Assembly: GCA_963803335.1 (NCBI GenBank)
Contig: CAWDME010000012.1
Coordinates: 372,001-436,000, forward strand
Reading direction: 5' to 3'
Length of the DNA stretch: 64,000 nucleotides
From: DASSUW01 sp963803335
GTDB taxonomy: Bacteria > Actinomycetota > Thermoleophilia > Solirubrobacterales > Solirubrobacteraceae
Part shown: positions 50,647 through 64,000 of the stretch, in pieces
Layout of the letters: each line of letters starts with the position of its first letter
How positions within the stretch are numbered: position 1 is the first letter of the stretch
Notes under the pieces: generated by a model
The model's input: the letters and a program-made list of their open reading frames with translations, nothing else
Database searches by the model: none
What the model was told of the DNA's origin: nothing
Made by a program: the position numbers and the translations under genes

Positions 50647-51288
50647 CTCGGCGGCGACCTCGGTGAGGTCGCCGCCGACCACGTCCGGCTGCTCGCCGAG
50701 TGGGCTCAGCACCATCCCGGAGCGCGCCACGAACGCGGCCCGGCAGCCCGCGGCCAGCGCGCCCACCACGTCCCAGGCGTGGGCCGCGACCAGCCGCACG
50801 TCGCCGATCGGCACGTCGAACGTCCGCGCCACGAGTTCGTATGGCTCGCGGCGCGGCTTGAGCGCCTGCACCTGGTCAGCCGACAGGATCGCGTCGAAGC
50901 GATCAGCGAGGCCGGCGTTGCCCAGCTGGTCCTGCGCCACGTCGAGCGGCGAGTTCGTCAGCGCCGCCATCGTGAAGCCCGCTTCGCGCAGCGCGTCGAG
51001 CGCCGCCGGCACCTCGGCGTGCGCTGGCAGCGACCGCATCGCGCCGACGACCTCGTCGGCGTCCACCTGCACCCCCTGGCGCTCGGCGAGCATCGCGAGC
51101 GCGGCACGCTGCGCCGCGCTGAAGTCGACGTAGCGCTCGGTGAGACCACCGACGAACGCGAGCTGCAGCATGAGGGAAAACCACTGAGCGCGCACCGCCG
51201 CGTCCCCGAACGCACCATCAAAGAGCGGGTCGAGCACGCTCAGATCCAGGAGCGTCTCGTTGACGTCGAAGGCAAGCATGCGTCTCAT
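50629..51288 (-). CDS. Haloacid dehalogenase type II (HAD superfamily)
   Basis: 219 residues from ATG 51288. HAD motif I is LAFDVNETLLDL with the nucleophile Asp, motif II is MAALTNSPLDV, the Lys is in QALKPRREPYEL, and motif IV appears as VAAHAWDVVGALAAG. FDVNETL and the AHAWD motif are typical of L-2-haloacid dehalogenases. It would hydrolyse 2-haloacids with inversion. It stands alone, convergent with the esterase. Confidence 0.9.
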   Translation of the reverse strand: MRRMLAFDVNETLLDLSVLDPLFDGAFGDAAVRAQWFSLMLQLAFVGGLTERYVDFSAAQRAALAMLAERQGVQVDADEVVGAMRSLPAHAEVPAALDALREAGFTMAALTNSPLDVAQDQLGNAGLADRFDAILSADQVQALKPRREPYELVARTFDVPIGDVRLVAAHAWDVVGALAAGCRAAFVARSGMVLSPLGEQPDVVGGDLTEVAAELERLA

Positions 51289-51302
51289 GTACCCGAGAAT
51301 GA

Positions 51303-51327
51303 CGAAGCGCCCCTCGAGGGGGCGCTT
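51303..51327 (-). terminator. Terminator hairpin after the small membrane protein gene
   Basis: GAAGCGCCCC and GGGGCGCTTC form a perfect 10-bp stem with loop TCGAG. On the minus strand it follows the stop of the gene at 51348 by 20 bases and lies before the dehalogenase start, insulating the two. Confidence 0.65.
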
Positions 51328-51347
51328 CATGGCGATGCGGTGGGAGA

Positions 51348-51902
51348 TCAGCTGGCGGCCGGAACCGCGCTGGCGGCGGGAGCCTTCTCGCGGCGGCTCG
51401 CCGGGATCAGGAGGCGGAGGATGACCACCCCGAACCCGATGCCGGTGAGCAGGAGAGCGAAGCCCATGACGATCGCGAAGGTCGCGACGCTCTCGGCGAA
51501 GTACGAGGTGTTCAGCGCGGTGGTGAGGGCCGTCTCGGTGACCCACAGGTTGCGGAGCCCGTTCTCGACCGGCTGGCCGGTCTTCGCGTCCTTGGCGGCC
51601 TTGTTCTCATCGTTGGTCGGCTTGCCGTTGGCGTCGAGGTAGCGGCCCATCTGCGCGTAGGTCTGGCCGCCGGTGGCCTCGAGCGTGTGCTTGCGCATGA
51701 CCTTCGCGAAGGCCTCCGCCTTGCTGCCCGTGTTGACGAGCTGGTTCGGGATCGCCGAGTCGGGCGTGCCCACGATCTGCTCGCGGGCAAGATCGCTGCG
51801 GACTCGATCGCGGCCGTTGAAGCCGGTGACGATCGACCCGATGCCGAACGCGATCAGGATCACGCTGGCGGCGATTCCTGAGTATGTGACGAGCTTGCTC
51901 AT
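51348..51902 (-). CDS. Small two-helix membrane protein
   Basis: 184 residues from ATG 51902, preceded by the good site AGAAGGAAAGG. One membrane helix is near the N-terminus (YSGIAASVILIAFGIGSIV) and a second at about 146-170 (FAIVMGFALLLTGIGFGVVI). The region between is polar and extracellular (about 115 residues; TLEATGGQTYAQMGRYLDAN). Similar two-helix proteins are widespread in actinobacteria without a known role. I do not recognise a domain. Confidence 0.75.
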   Translation of the reverse strand: MSKLVTYSGIAASVILIAFGIGSIVTGFNGRDRVRSDLAREQIVGTPDSAIPNQLVNTGSKAEAFAKVMRKHTLEATGGQTYAQMGRYLDANGKPTNDENKAAKDAKTGQPVENGLRNLWVTETALTTALNTSYFAESVATFAIVMGFALLLTGIGFGVVILRLLIPASRREKAPAASAVPAAS

Positions 51903-51990
51903 GGTCTGCCTTTCCTTCTGGTGGTCGGTGTCGATGCCCATTGCACCGTCCGAAAGGCATTCGTCCATCCGGCGGACGTACCCGAGCTGC

Positions 51991-53454
51991 TCAGTAGTCC
52001 GCCACTCTCGTTTTGCGGCTCACGCCGGATAGGTCGCCCTCGAGCACCCGCTCGAGCAGCTCGACGTACTGCCCGAGATGGCGCGCACCGAGGAAGTGGT
52101 CGCGCACCCGCTTCTGCGCCGCCTCGCCGATCCGCTCGGCCTCGTGCGGATCGGCCAGTAGCTCGCTGATCGCCGCGCCGAACGCCGGCAGGTCGCGCGC
52201 CCCGACGAGCCGGCCCGTCGTGCCGTCCTCGATCTGGTCCTGGATCCCGCCCACTGCCGACGCCACGACCGGGCGGCCCTTCCACATCGCCTCGGCCACC
52301 GTGAGACCGAAGCCCTCGGCGATGCTCTTCTGCACGACCACGTCGGCGCGCCGCTGCAGGGCGTTCACGATGATCGCGTTCTCGTCCGGGTCGTCCATCG
52401 GCAGCAGCGCGAGATGAACCCGCCGGCGTACCGAGCGCGGCAGCTCGAGCCACGCCTGCTCGACCTCGGCGAGCACTTCCGCGCCCTCCGGGTCGTCGGC
52501 AACCGCGGCGACGTCCGGCCCGGCCAATACCAGGTGGGGATCCTCACTCGCGTGGACGTGCTCGCTGAAGCCGGCCAGCACGCCGAGCGGATCCTTGAGC
52601 CGGTCCCAGCGCGAGACCTGGAGGACCATCGGCACGTCCAGGCGCAGCGGGTGCTCCTCGATCATCCGGGCAGCGTGCTCGACGCGACCGATGCTGTGGT
52701 CAAGCCGCTCGAACACGGCCCGTGAGGGGTGATGGTGGTCGGCCGCCAGGCCCGCGGCGCGCAGGACGGCGGTGATGCCCGTGAACGACATCGATTGGTT
52801 CTTGGGGGCGAACGCGTCGATCGAGGGCGGGATGACCGTCAGGCGACGCTCGTCGAGGCCCTCCCAGACGTAGGCAGGGCGCGAGAAGATGTACGCCGTC
52901 GCGGGCTCGACATACGGGAGGAGGAACCGCCACGCAGCGCGCGCCGCGTCGTTCGGCAGGTCGAGCCCGATGTGCGCACGCCAGATGACGGGCACGTCGA
53001 GCTCAAGCAGCCGCGGCACCATGCCGGCGGTCTGAGGATCGTGCAGCAGCACGATGTCGCGCGGCCCGATGCGCTGAGCGAGCGCCTCGGCATTGGCGCT
53101 GCAGCACTGCTCGTAGATCTCCCGCTCGGCGTCGCCCAGCGGCTGGCCGTCGTCGGCGCCGTGGAGGCGGTTGTGGAGTCGCTTGGTGACGCGGAAGAAG
53201 TCGGGGGACCCGGGCGCGACGATCCATCGCATGTCCAGCCCCGCGCCGCGGACGTAACCGACGAGCGACCTGAGCATCTCGGCCACACCGCCGCCGCGTG
53301 CGGTCGAGTTCACGGTCCACAGGACACGATCGCCGAGAAGCTCGTGACCGCGCGCGACGGCGTGGGCAAAGCGCTCGAGACCCTCAGGCGAGAGCACGCC
53401 GTTGAACCGCTCTGGCGGTAACGGTGTGACGCGTACGTCCTCGAGTTCCATCAT
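51991..53454 (-). CDS. GT4 glycosyltransferase, trehalose-synthase (TreT) type
   Basis: 487 residues (tandem ATGs, 53454 and 53451). The N-terminal half has VLWTVNSTARGGGVAEMLRS, as in trehalose synthase/TreT proteins, then PVIWRAHIGLDLPND. The C-terminal half has the GT4 donor site VVQKSIAEGFGLTVAEAMWK with the E-x7-E motif, then GRPVVASAVGGIQDQI. TreT makes trehalose from a nucleotide glucose and glucose. It begins 10 bases after the phosphopantetheinyl transferase stop, so it could be the last gene of the lipid operon or read from it. Confidence 0.88.
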   Translation of the reverse strand: MMELEDVRVTPLPPERFNGVLSPEGLERFAHAVARGHELLGDRVLWTVNSTARGGGVAEMLRSLVGYVRGAGLDMRWIVAPGSPDFFRVTKRLHNRLHGADDGQPLGDAEREIYEQCCSANAEALAQRIGPRDIVLLHDPQTAGMVPRLLELDVPVIWRAHIGLDLPNDAARAAWRFLLPYVEPATAYIFSRPAYVWEGLDERRLTVIPPSIDAFAPKNQSMSFTGITAVLRAAGLAADHHHPSRAVFERLDHSIGRVEHAARMIEEHPLRLDVPMVLQVSRWDRLKDPLGVLAGFSEHVHASEDPHLVLAGPDVAAVADDPEGAEVLAEVEQAWLELPRSVRRRVHLALLPMDDPDENAIIVNALQRRADVVVQKSIAEGFGLTVAEAMWKGRPVVASAVGGIQDQIEDGTTGRLVGARDLPAFGAAISELLADPHEAERIGEAAQKRVRDHFLGARHLGQYVELLERVLEGDLSGVSRKTRVADY

Positions 53455-54097
53455 CGCTTCTCCTCAGCTCCCGGCGAGGCGCCGGGGTCGGGCGGGCGCC
53501 GGTGTGCCCGCGATCGTCATCACGAAGCCGGCGGCGTCGCGCCACCAGCCGACCGTCCGGACCCCTTCGGCCCAGTGCACGCAGAGCGGGTGCCAGCCGC
53601 TGCCGCTCTCCCCCAGCTCCACGCCCGCCTTGCGCACGTCGAGGCGCAGCCCTTCGCGCCGCACTTTCGCGGCCGCCTCCTTCGCGGTCCACAGCAGATT
53701 CGCCGCGCGATGGCGCGCGGGGCCGGCGAGCGGCGCGAGCCGCGCCTGCTCGGCGTCGGTGAGCCACTCGCGCACGAACGCGTCGCTGCGCGGCTCGAGC
53801 AGCTCGAGATCGCAGCCGATCACGGCGGGCGCATCGGCGACGGCCACCAGCGCCTGCCCGTCGCGATGACTGATCGACACCGAGACCGGGGTGTGCTCGC
53901 CGTCCAGCCACGCCTCGGGCGCGCCGTCCGCCGCCGCGAGGATCTCGATCCGCTCGGGGTCGACCCCGAGCCAGGCGCCCACGGCGCGCTTCGCCGTCCA
54001 GCGGCCCAGCCGCCAGTCGGCGCGACGCTTGGCAATGCGCAGGCCGGCGAGCACCGCGCGCTCACGCGGGCTCAGCCAGGCGTCTCCGGCCGGCACG

Positions 54098-59550
<5,453 letters not shown>

Positions 59551-59551
<1 letters not shown>

Positions 59552-62500
59552 CACGCCTCCTTCATGGCGGCGCGGATCGGCGCGAGCGCGGCCTCGTCGA
59601 ACCCGCCGGGCATCTCGGTCGTCCGGTAGCCCTCGAGGCGGATCCGCACGCGGCCGTTCTCGTCGACGACCTCGGCGTCCACCCCGTCCGGGCGGTGGCT
59701 GACCAGCGCGTAGAGCCGGCCGGGCTCGTCGGCGCCCGCGTAGCGGATGACGCGGTCGACATGGGTCGGCAGGGCGAGCCGGCCCTCCGTGCCGATCTCG
59801 AACACGCCCGCGGTCTGGAAGCACAGCTCGATCAGCCGCGGGACGAACTCGGTGGCGCGCTCGCCCGGCTCGTGGTCGGCCGGGAGGTCGGGCGCGAAGG
59901 AGCCAACGATGTGGCCGTTGTCGCGCCACGCCCGCTCGAGCACCTGGTAGGCCGGGCCGTGGAAGTACACCTGGTACACGTCGTCGCGCCCAACCCCGTC
60001 CTGGCTCGCCTTCGGCGTCTCGGTGGTCGGGGCCTCGGGGGCCTCGCGCGTGAGCCGTGCCCGCCCGGTGAAGTGCAGCGTCTCCTGCTCTCCGGCGCCC
60101 TTGACGGTGCGGCGGCCGACCAGCCGGCACTGCGCGACGAGCGTCCCGTCGCCGGCGTCGGCGACGCGTGCCCGCAGCTCCAGCGTGCGCGGCTCGTCCC
60201 GGTAGAACTTGAACGGGGCGAGCAGCTCGACCTCCTCGACGGCGGCGACGTGCCAGCCGGGGGCGAGGACGTGGGCCGCCTCGGCGAACCCTTCGATGCC
60301 CATGACGCCCGGCAGGACCGGCGTGCCGTCGATCCGGTGGTCATAGAGGAACGGCTGCGCGGCCGGGTCCAGCTCGGTCAGCACGAGGATCTCCCCGTCG
60401 GCGCTGACGGCGCTCACGCGGCCGGTCATCGGCCCGTCCAGCCCGTCGGCGGTGGCGCGCTCCGGGTCGAGCCCGCCGGTCGCGTGGCGGGGCTCGGCGA
60501 GGACGCCCAGCGCGCCCGCGACGAGCACCTCGGCCCCCAGTCCGGGCGCCGTCAGCTCGCGGCGCACGACCGGGATCCCGAGCTCGGGCGGCAGCATGTC
60601 GATGCCGGCGGCCTTCATGACCGTCGGGATCGAGCCGCGTGAGGCCATCCCGATCCCAGACCACGCGGTCCAGTCGATCGCGATGCCCTTCACGCCCTGG
60701 CTGCGTAGCTGCGAGATCGCCTTGCAGAGCAGGTCGTTGGCGGCCGAGTAGTCGGTCTGGCCGGCGTTCCCGAAGCGCCCGGCGATCGAGGAGAACACGA
60801 CAGCCGCGCGCGGCTTGGCTTCGCCCAGCGCCGTGAGGATGTGATGCCAGCCGTCCGCCTTGACGTCGAAGACGAGGTCGAACTCCTTCTGCGTCTTGTC
60901 GGGCAGGAAGTGGCTGATCTCCAGGCCGCCGGCGTGGATCAGCACGTCGATCCGGCCGCTGGCGCTCAGCGCGTCGGCGACGGCGGTCGCGACCTTGGCG
61001 CCGTCGGTCAGGTCGACCTGGTGCCAGTGTGCGGTGCCGCCGGCCGCCTCGATCGCCTGGATGGCGTCGAGGGCGGCGCGGCCGCGCTCGATGCGGGCCA
61101 GCTCCTTCTCGACGAGCTTCGGCGTCGGCTTCTTGCCGGTCTCGCGGATGCGGTCCGCGATCTCCCGCTTGAGGCCGTCGCGATCGGTGGCGAAGCGGGC
61201 GAGGTCGGGATCGCCGGCGTCCGGCGCCGGGACGAGGTCGAGCAGGTGGAACGTGCCGTGCGACGCGGTCGCCAGGTCGGCGGCGATCGCCGACACGATG
61301 CTCCCGGCGGCGCCCGTGATCAGGAACACGTCGTCCGGCTTGAGGCTCGCGGCCTCGTCATACCCGGCCTCCTGCTCGGCGAGCCCGACGCTCCAGCGCA
61401 GCCCGTCGGCGTAGCCGACCTCCACCGCGCCCGGGTCCTTCAGCGTCTCCTCGATGAGGATGTCGGCGAGGGCGGCGGTCCGGCGGTCGGCGGGGAAGTC
61501 GACGGCCTTGACCAGCGCGCCGGGCCGCTCGCGGGCGAATGCCTTGGTGAAGCCTGTCACCGCGCCGCCGAGGACGGACACGGCGCCGGCGGCGTCGTAC
61601 CCGTGGCGGCCGCCGAGCCGCGTGGCGGAGACCAGGAACGTGGCCTCGGGCTGCTCGCGCATCGTTTCGGCCAGGCGCTTCGCGCGGGCGGCCAGCGCCT
61701 CGCGCCAGTCGTCCGGGTCGGGGTCGAGCGCGGCGAGCCAGTACACGCCGTCGACGGGGCCGCTGTCGACCACCTCCACGCCGAGCTTCTCGAGGCGCTT
61801 CGTGAGCGCGGCGCCGACGCCCGTGCCGTCCGGCACGACGATCACGCGCGTGCCTTTGGCGAGCGTGACGCCGGTCTCGGCGCAGCGGTCCAGCGGCGGG
61901 CGCAGGACCGGCACCGGCACGCGGCGCGGGAACTCGGCCGAGCGCTCGCCCTCGGGCGGCCGCTCCGCGGTCGCCGCCGGCGCAGCCTCTGCCGCCGGCG
62001 CAGCCTCGGCGAGCTGCGGCGCGCGGTCGCGGACAAAGCCGACCACCGCATTGAGCGTCGCGTAGTCGCGCAGGTTCAGGCTGTCATCGCGCTCGATCCC
62101 GTACGCCTCCCGGATCGTCGCGAACACCTCCGCCTGCTTGACCGTGTCGATCCCGAGATCCGCCTCGAGATCCAGGTCCATGTCCAGCAGCTCCGGCGGG
62201 TACCCGGTCTGGCCGGCCACGATCGCCAGCACCTTGGCCTCGACCTCGTCGAGCTCGACGGCCGGTGCCGCGACGGGCTCGCCGACCGCCGGGGCGACCG
62301 GCTCGGCGGCCTCTGCCGCGGGCGCGGCCCCGGCGAGCTGCGGCGCGCGGTCGCGGACAAAGCCGACCACCGCATTGAGCGTCGCGTAGTCGCGCAGGTT
62401 CAGGCTGTCATCGCGCTCGATCCCGTACGCCTCCCGGATCGTCGCGAACACCTCCGCCTGCTTGACCGTGTCGATCCCGAGATCCGCCTCGAGATCCAGG

Positions 62501-64000
62501 TCCATGTCCAGCAGCTCCGGCGGGTACCCGGTCTGGCCGGCCACGATCGCCAGCACCTTGGCCTCGACCTCGTCGAGCTCGGCGACCGGCGGTGCGGCGG
62601 GCTGGGCGGCCGGCGGCGCGACCGGCTCGGCGACCGGTGCCGCGGGCGCGGCCCCAAGCTGCGGCGCGCGGTCGCGCACAAAGCCGACCACCGCATTGAG
62701 CGTCGCGTAGTCGCGCAGGTTCAGGCTGTCATCGCGCTCGATCCCGTACGCCTCCCGGATCGTCGCGAACACCTCCGCCTGCTTGACCGTGTCGATCCCG
62801 AGATCCGCCTCGAGATCCAGGTCCATGTCCAGCAGCTCCGGCGGATAGCCCGTCTGGCCGGCCACGATCGCCAGCACCTTGGCCTCGACCTCGTCGAGCT
62901 CGGCGACCGGCGGCGCGGCGGGCTCGGAGGCCGGCGCCGCGACCGGTGCCGCGGGCGCGGCCGCGATCTCCGGCGCGCGGTCGCGGACGAACCCGACCAC
63001 CGCGTTGAGCGTGGCGTAGTCGCGCAGGTTCAGCGAGTCGTCGCGCTCGATCCCGTAGGCGTCGCGGATCGTGGCGAACACCTCGGCCTGCTTGACCGTG
63101 TCGATCCCCAGATCGGCCTCGAGATCGAGGTCCATGTCCAGCAGCTCCGGCGGGTAGCCGGTCTGCTCGGCCACGATCGCCAGCACCCGCGACTCCACCT
63201 CGTCAAGCGCGGCGGGAGCCGCCGCGGGGGCGGCCGGAGACGCCGCGGGCGCGGCCGGAGACGCCGCGGGCGCGGCCGGAGCCGCCGCGGGCGCGGCCGG
63301 AGCCGCCGCGGGGGCAGCTGCGGGCGGCGGCGGCGCGGCTGCCACGATCTCAGGGGCGCGGTCGCGCACGAACCCGACCACCGCGTTGAGCGTCGCGTAC
63401 TCGCGCAGATTCAGCGAGTCATCGCGCTCGATCCCGTACGCCTCGCGGATCGTCGCGAACACCTCGGCCTGCTTGACCGTGTCGATCCCGAGATCCGCCT
63501 CGAGGTCGAGGTCCATGTCCAGCAGGTCCTGCGGGTAGCCGGTCTGCTCGGCCACGATCGCCAGGACGCGTGCCTCGACGCCGTCGCCGGAGGCGACGGG
63601 CTCGGGGGCGGCGGCGATCGGCGCCGGCGCCGGGGCGGGCGGCGAAGGCGCGGGCGTCGCGACCGGCGCGGGGGCCGGGGCGGGCGGCGGAGGCGCGGGC
63701 GTCGCGACCGGCGCGGGGGCCGGGGCGGGCGGCGGAGGCGCGGGCGTCGCGACCGGCGCGGGGGCCGGGGCGGGCGCCGGCTTTTCGACCGGCACCGTCG
63801 CCGGGATGGGCGCCGCGGTGCGGACGCCGTCGGCAACGCGCAGCGTGCGGTGGACGATCTCGAGCCGCGCATCTGCCTGCCCGCTCGTCTCGCGCAGCCA
63901 GGCGGCCCACTTGGTGCGGTCGGCGATCCGGTAGCTGTAGCCGAGCTCGTCGACGTGACGGCGGCGGCCGTCGACCGGCGGCGTCCAGCGGAGCAGCAGC
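59551..64000 (-). CDS. PfaA-like PUFA/polyketide synthase, N-terminus beyond window
   Basis: 1482 residues are visible and the frame is open to the right edge, so KS and AT domains probably lie outside. Order seen: a linker (DELGYSYRIADRTKWAAWLR), Pro/Ala-rich repeats, five tandem carrier domains (bases 63590-62010), a ketoreductase with FLITGAAGSIVSAIAADL and active-site SSIAGRFGNAGQTDYSAAND, then a hot-dog dehydratase-like part (DHRIDGTPVLPG, an HxxxGxxxxP motif, and YFHGPAYQVL). This matches PfaA-type subunits. Every carrier has LGIDTVKQAE, with Thr at the phosphopantetheine site. The product is unknown. Confidence 0.88.
62021..62903 (-). repeat. Three near-identical 238-bp carrier-domain repeats
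   Basis: Units at 62021-62258, 62345-62582 and 62666-62903 look identical (first two) or nearly so (third), including silent positions. They encode carriers 5, 4 and 3. Units at about 62965-63210 and 63345-63590 are homologous but more diverged. Spacer regions code for Ala/Pro/Glu linkers. The Thr codons are at 62143, 62467, 62788, 63097 and 63478. Confidence 0.85.
63595..63790 (-). repeat. Pro/Ala linker repeat before the first carrier
   Basis: A roughly 54-bp unit encoding VATPAPPPPAPAPAP is repeated three times, with a diverged fourth part. It is a flexible interdomain linker of the synthase, not a separate element. Confidence 0.8.

Noticed and set aside
62010..63590. Regularly spaced repeats as a CRISPR-like array
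   Set aside because: The units are 238 bp coding repeats for carrier domains in one open frame, not short repeats with unique spacers.

Overview
The window is a very GC-rich, densely coded bacterial chromosome segment. It reads as an actinomycete, probably class Thermoleophilia (Solirubrobacterales-like). Signs pointing that way are the tig-clpP-clpX and valS chaperone/protease neighbourhood, many GTG starts, mycelium-free actinobacterial regulators (TetR, GntR, MerR, AraC, Lrp), and short palindromic repeats at gene ends. The taxonomic placement is inference; no rRNA or tRNA gene, CRISPR array, phage or insertion sequence was seen.

Left part (1-14 kb). A 5'-complete, 3'-cut valS leaves the left edge. 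It is followed on the other strand by an XRE/nucleotidyltransferase pair resembling a toxin-antitoxin module, a TetR-glpD operon whose operator covers the regulator's start codon, a repeat/hairpin element, an AraC regulator coupled to a prenyltransferase-fold protein, and a small exported protein. Then come clpX, clpP and tig on the minus strand, a 31-codon ORF, a methyl-accepting chemotaxis protein, a primary-type sigma factor and a STAS protein.

Middle (14-37 kb). Phenylalanine hydroxylase faces its likely Lrp regulator. Next are a lipase-like hydrolase, a group II PLP decarboxylase, an M15 peptidase, an MFS/ArsR/GST detoxification set, a decayed zinc alcohol dehydrogenase, a quinone-reductase-like MDR, an SDR-flavin monooxygenase operon with a divergent TetR, and a glycosyltransferase cluster. 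That cluster (GT39, GT2-GtrA, two exported proteins) and the nearby OmpR-type two-component system share an 11-bp-phased CTCNCAGG operator, which suggests a regulon. A malate/lactate dehydrogenase-family enzyme, a GntR regulator and a benzoylformate decarboxylase-type ThDP enzyme follow.

Right-middle (37-51 kb). A ribose/xylose-type ABC importer, a class A beta-lactamase-fold protein, xylulokinase, an aldo/keto reductase and its MerR regulator form one long minus-strand run. After it come a CocE-type hydrolase broken by three frameshifts, a membrane protein, a quinone-detoxification-like module (VOC protein, ring-cleaving dioxygenase, carboxylesterase), a haloacid dehalogenase and a small membrane protein.

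Right end (52-64 kb) is the most striking part. A trehalose-synthase-type glycosyltransferase precedes an apparent lipid or polyketide operon transcribed leftward: a PfaA-like synthase (at least five tandem carrier domains, ketoreductase, hot-dog dehydratase; N-terminus beyond the edge), a single-chain acyl-CoA carboxylase of 1817 residues with biotin carboxylase, biotin carrier, a eukaryote-like central region and carboxyltransferase, and an Sfp-type phosphopantetheinyl transferase. The likely logic is that the carboxylase makes the malonyl-type extender, the transferase arms the carriers, and the synthase builds the chain. All five carriers show threonine where serine is normally phosphopantetheinylated.
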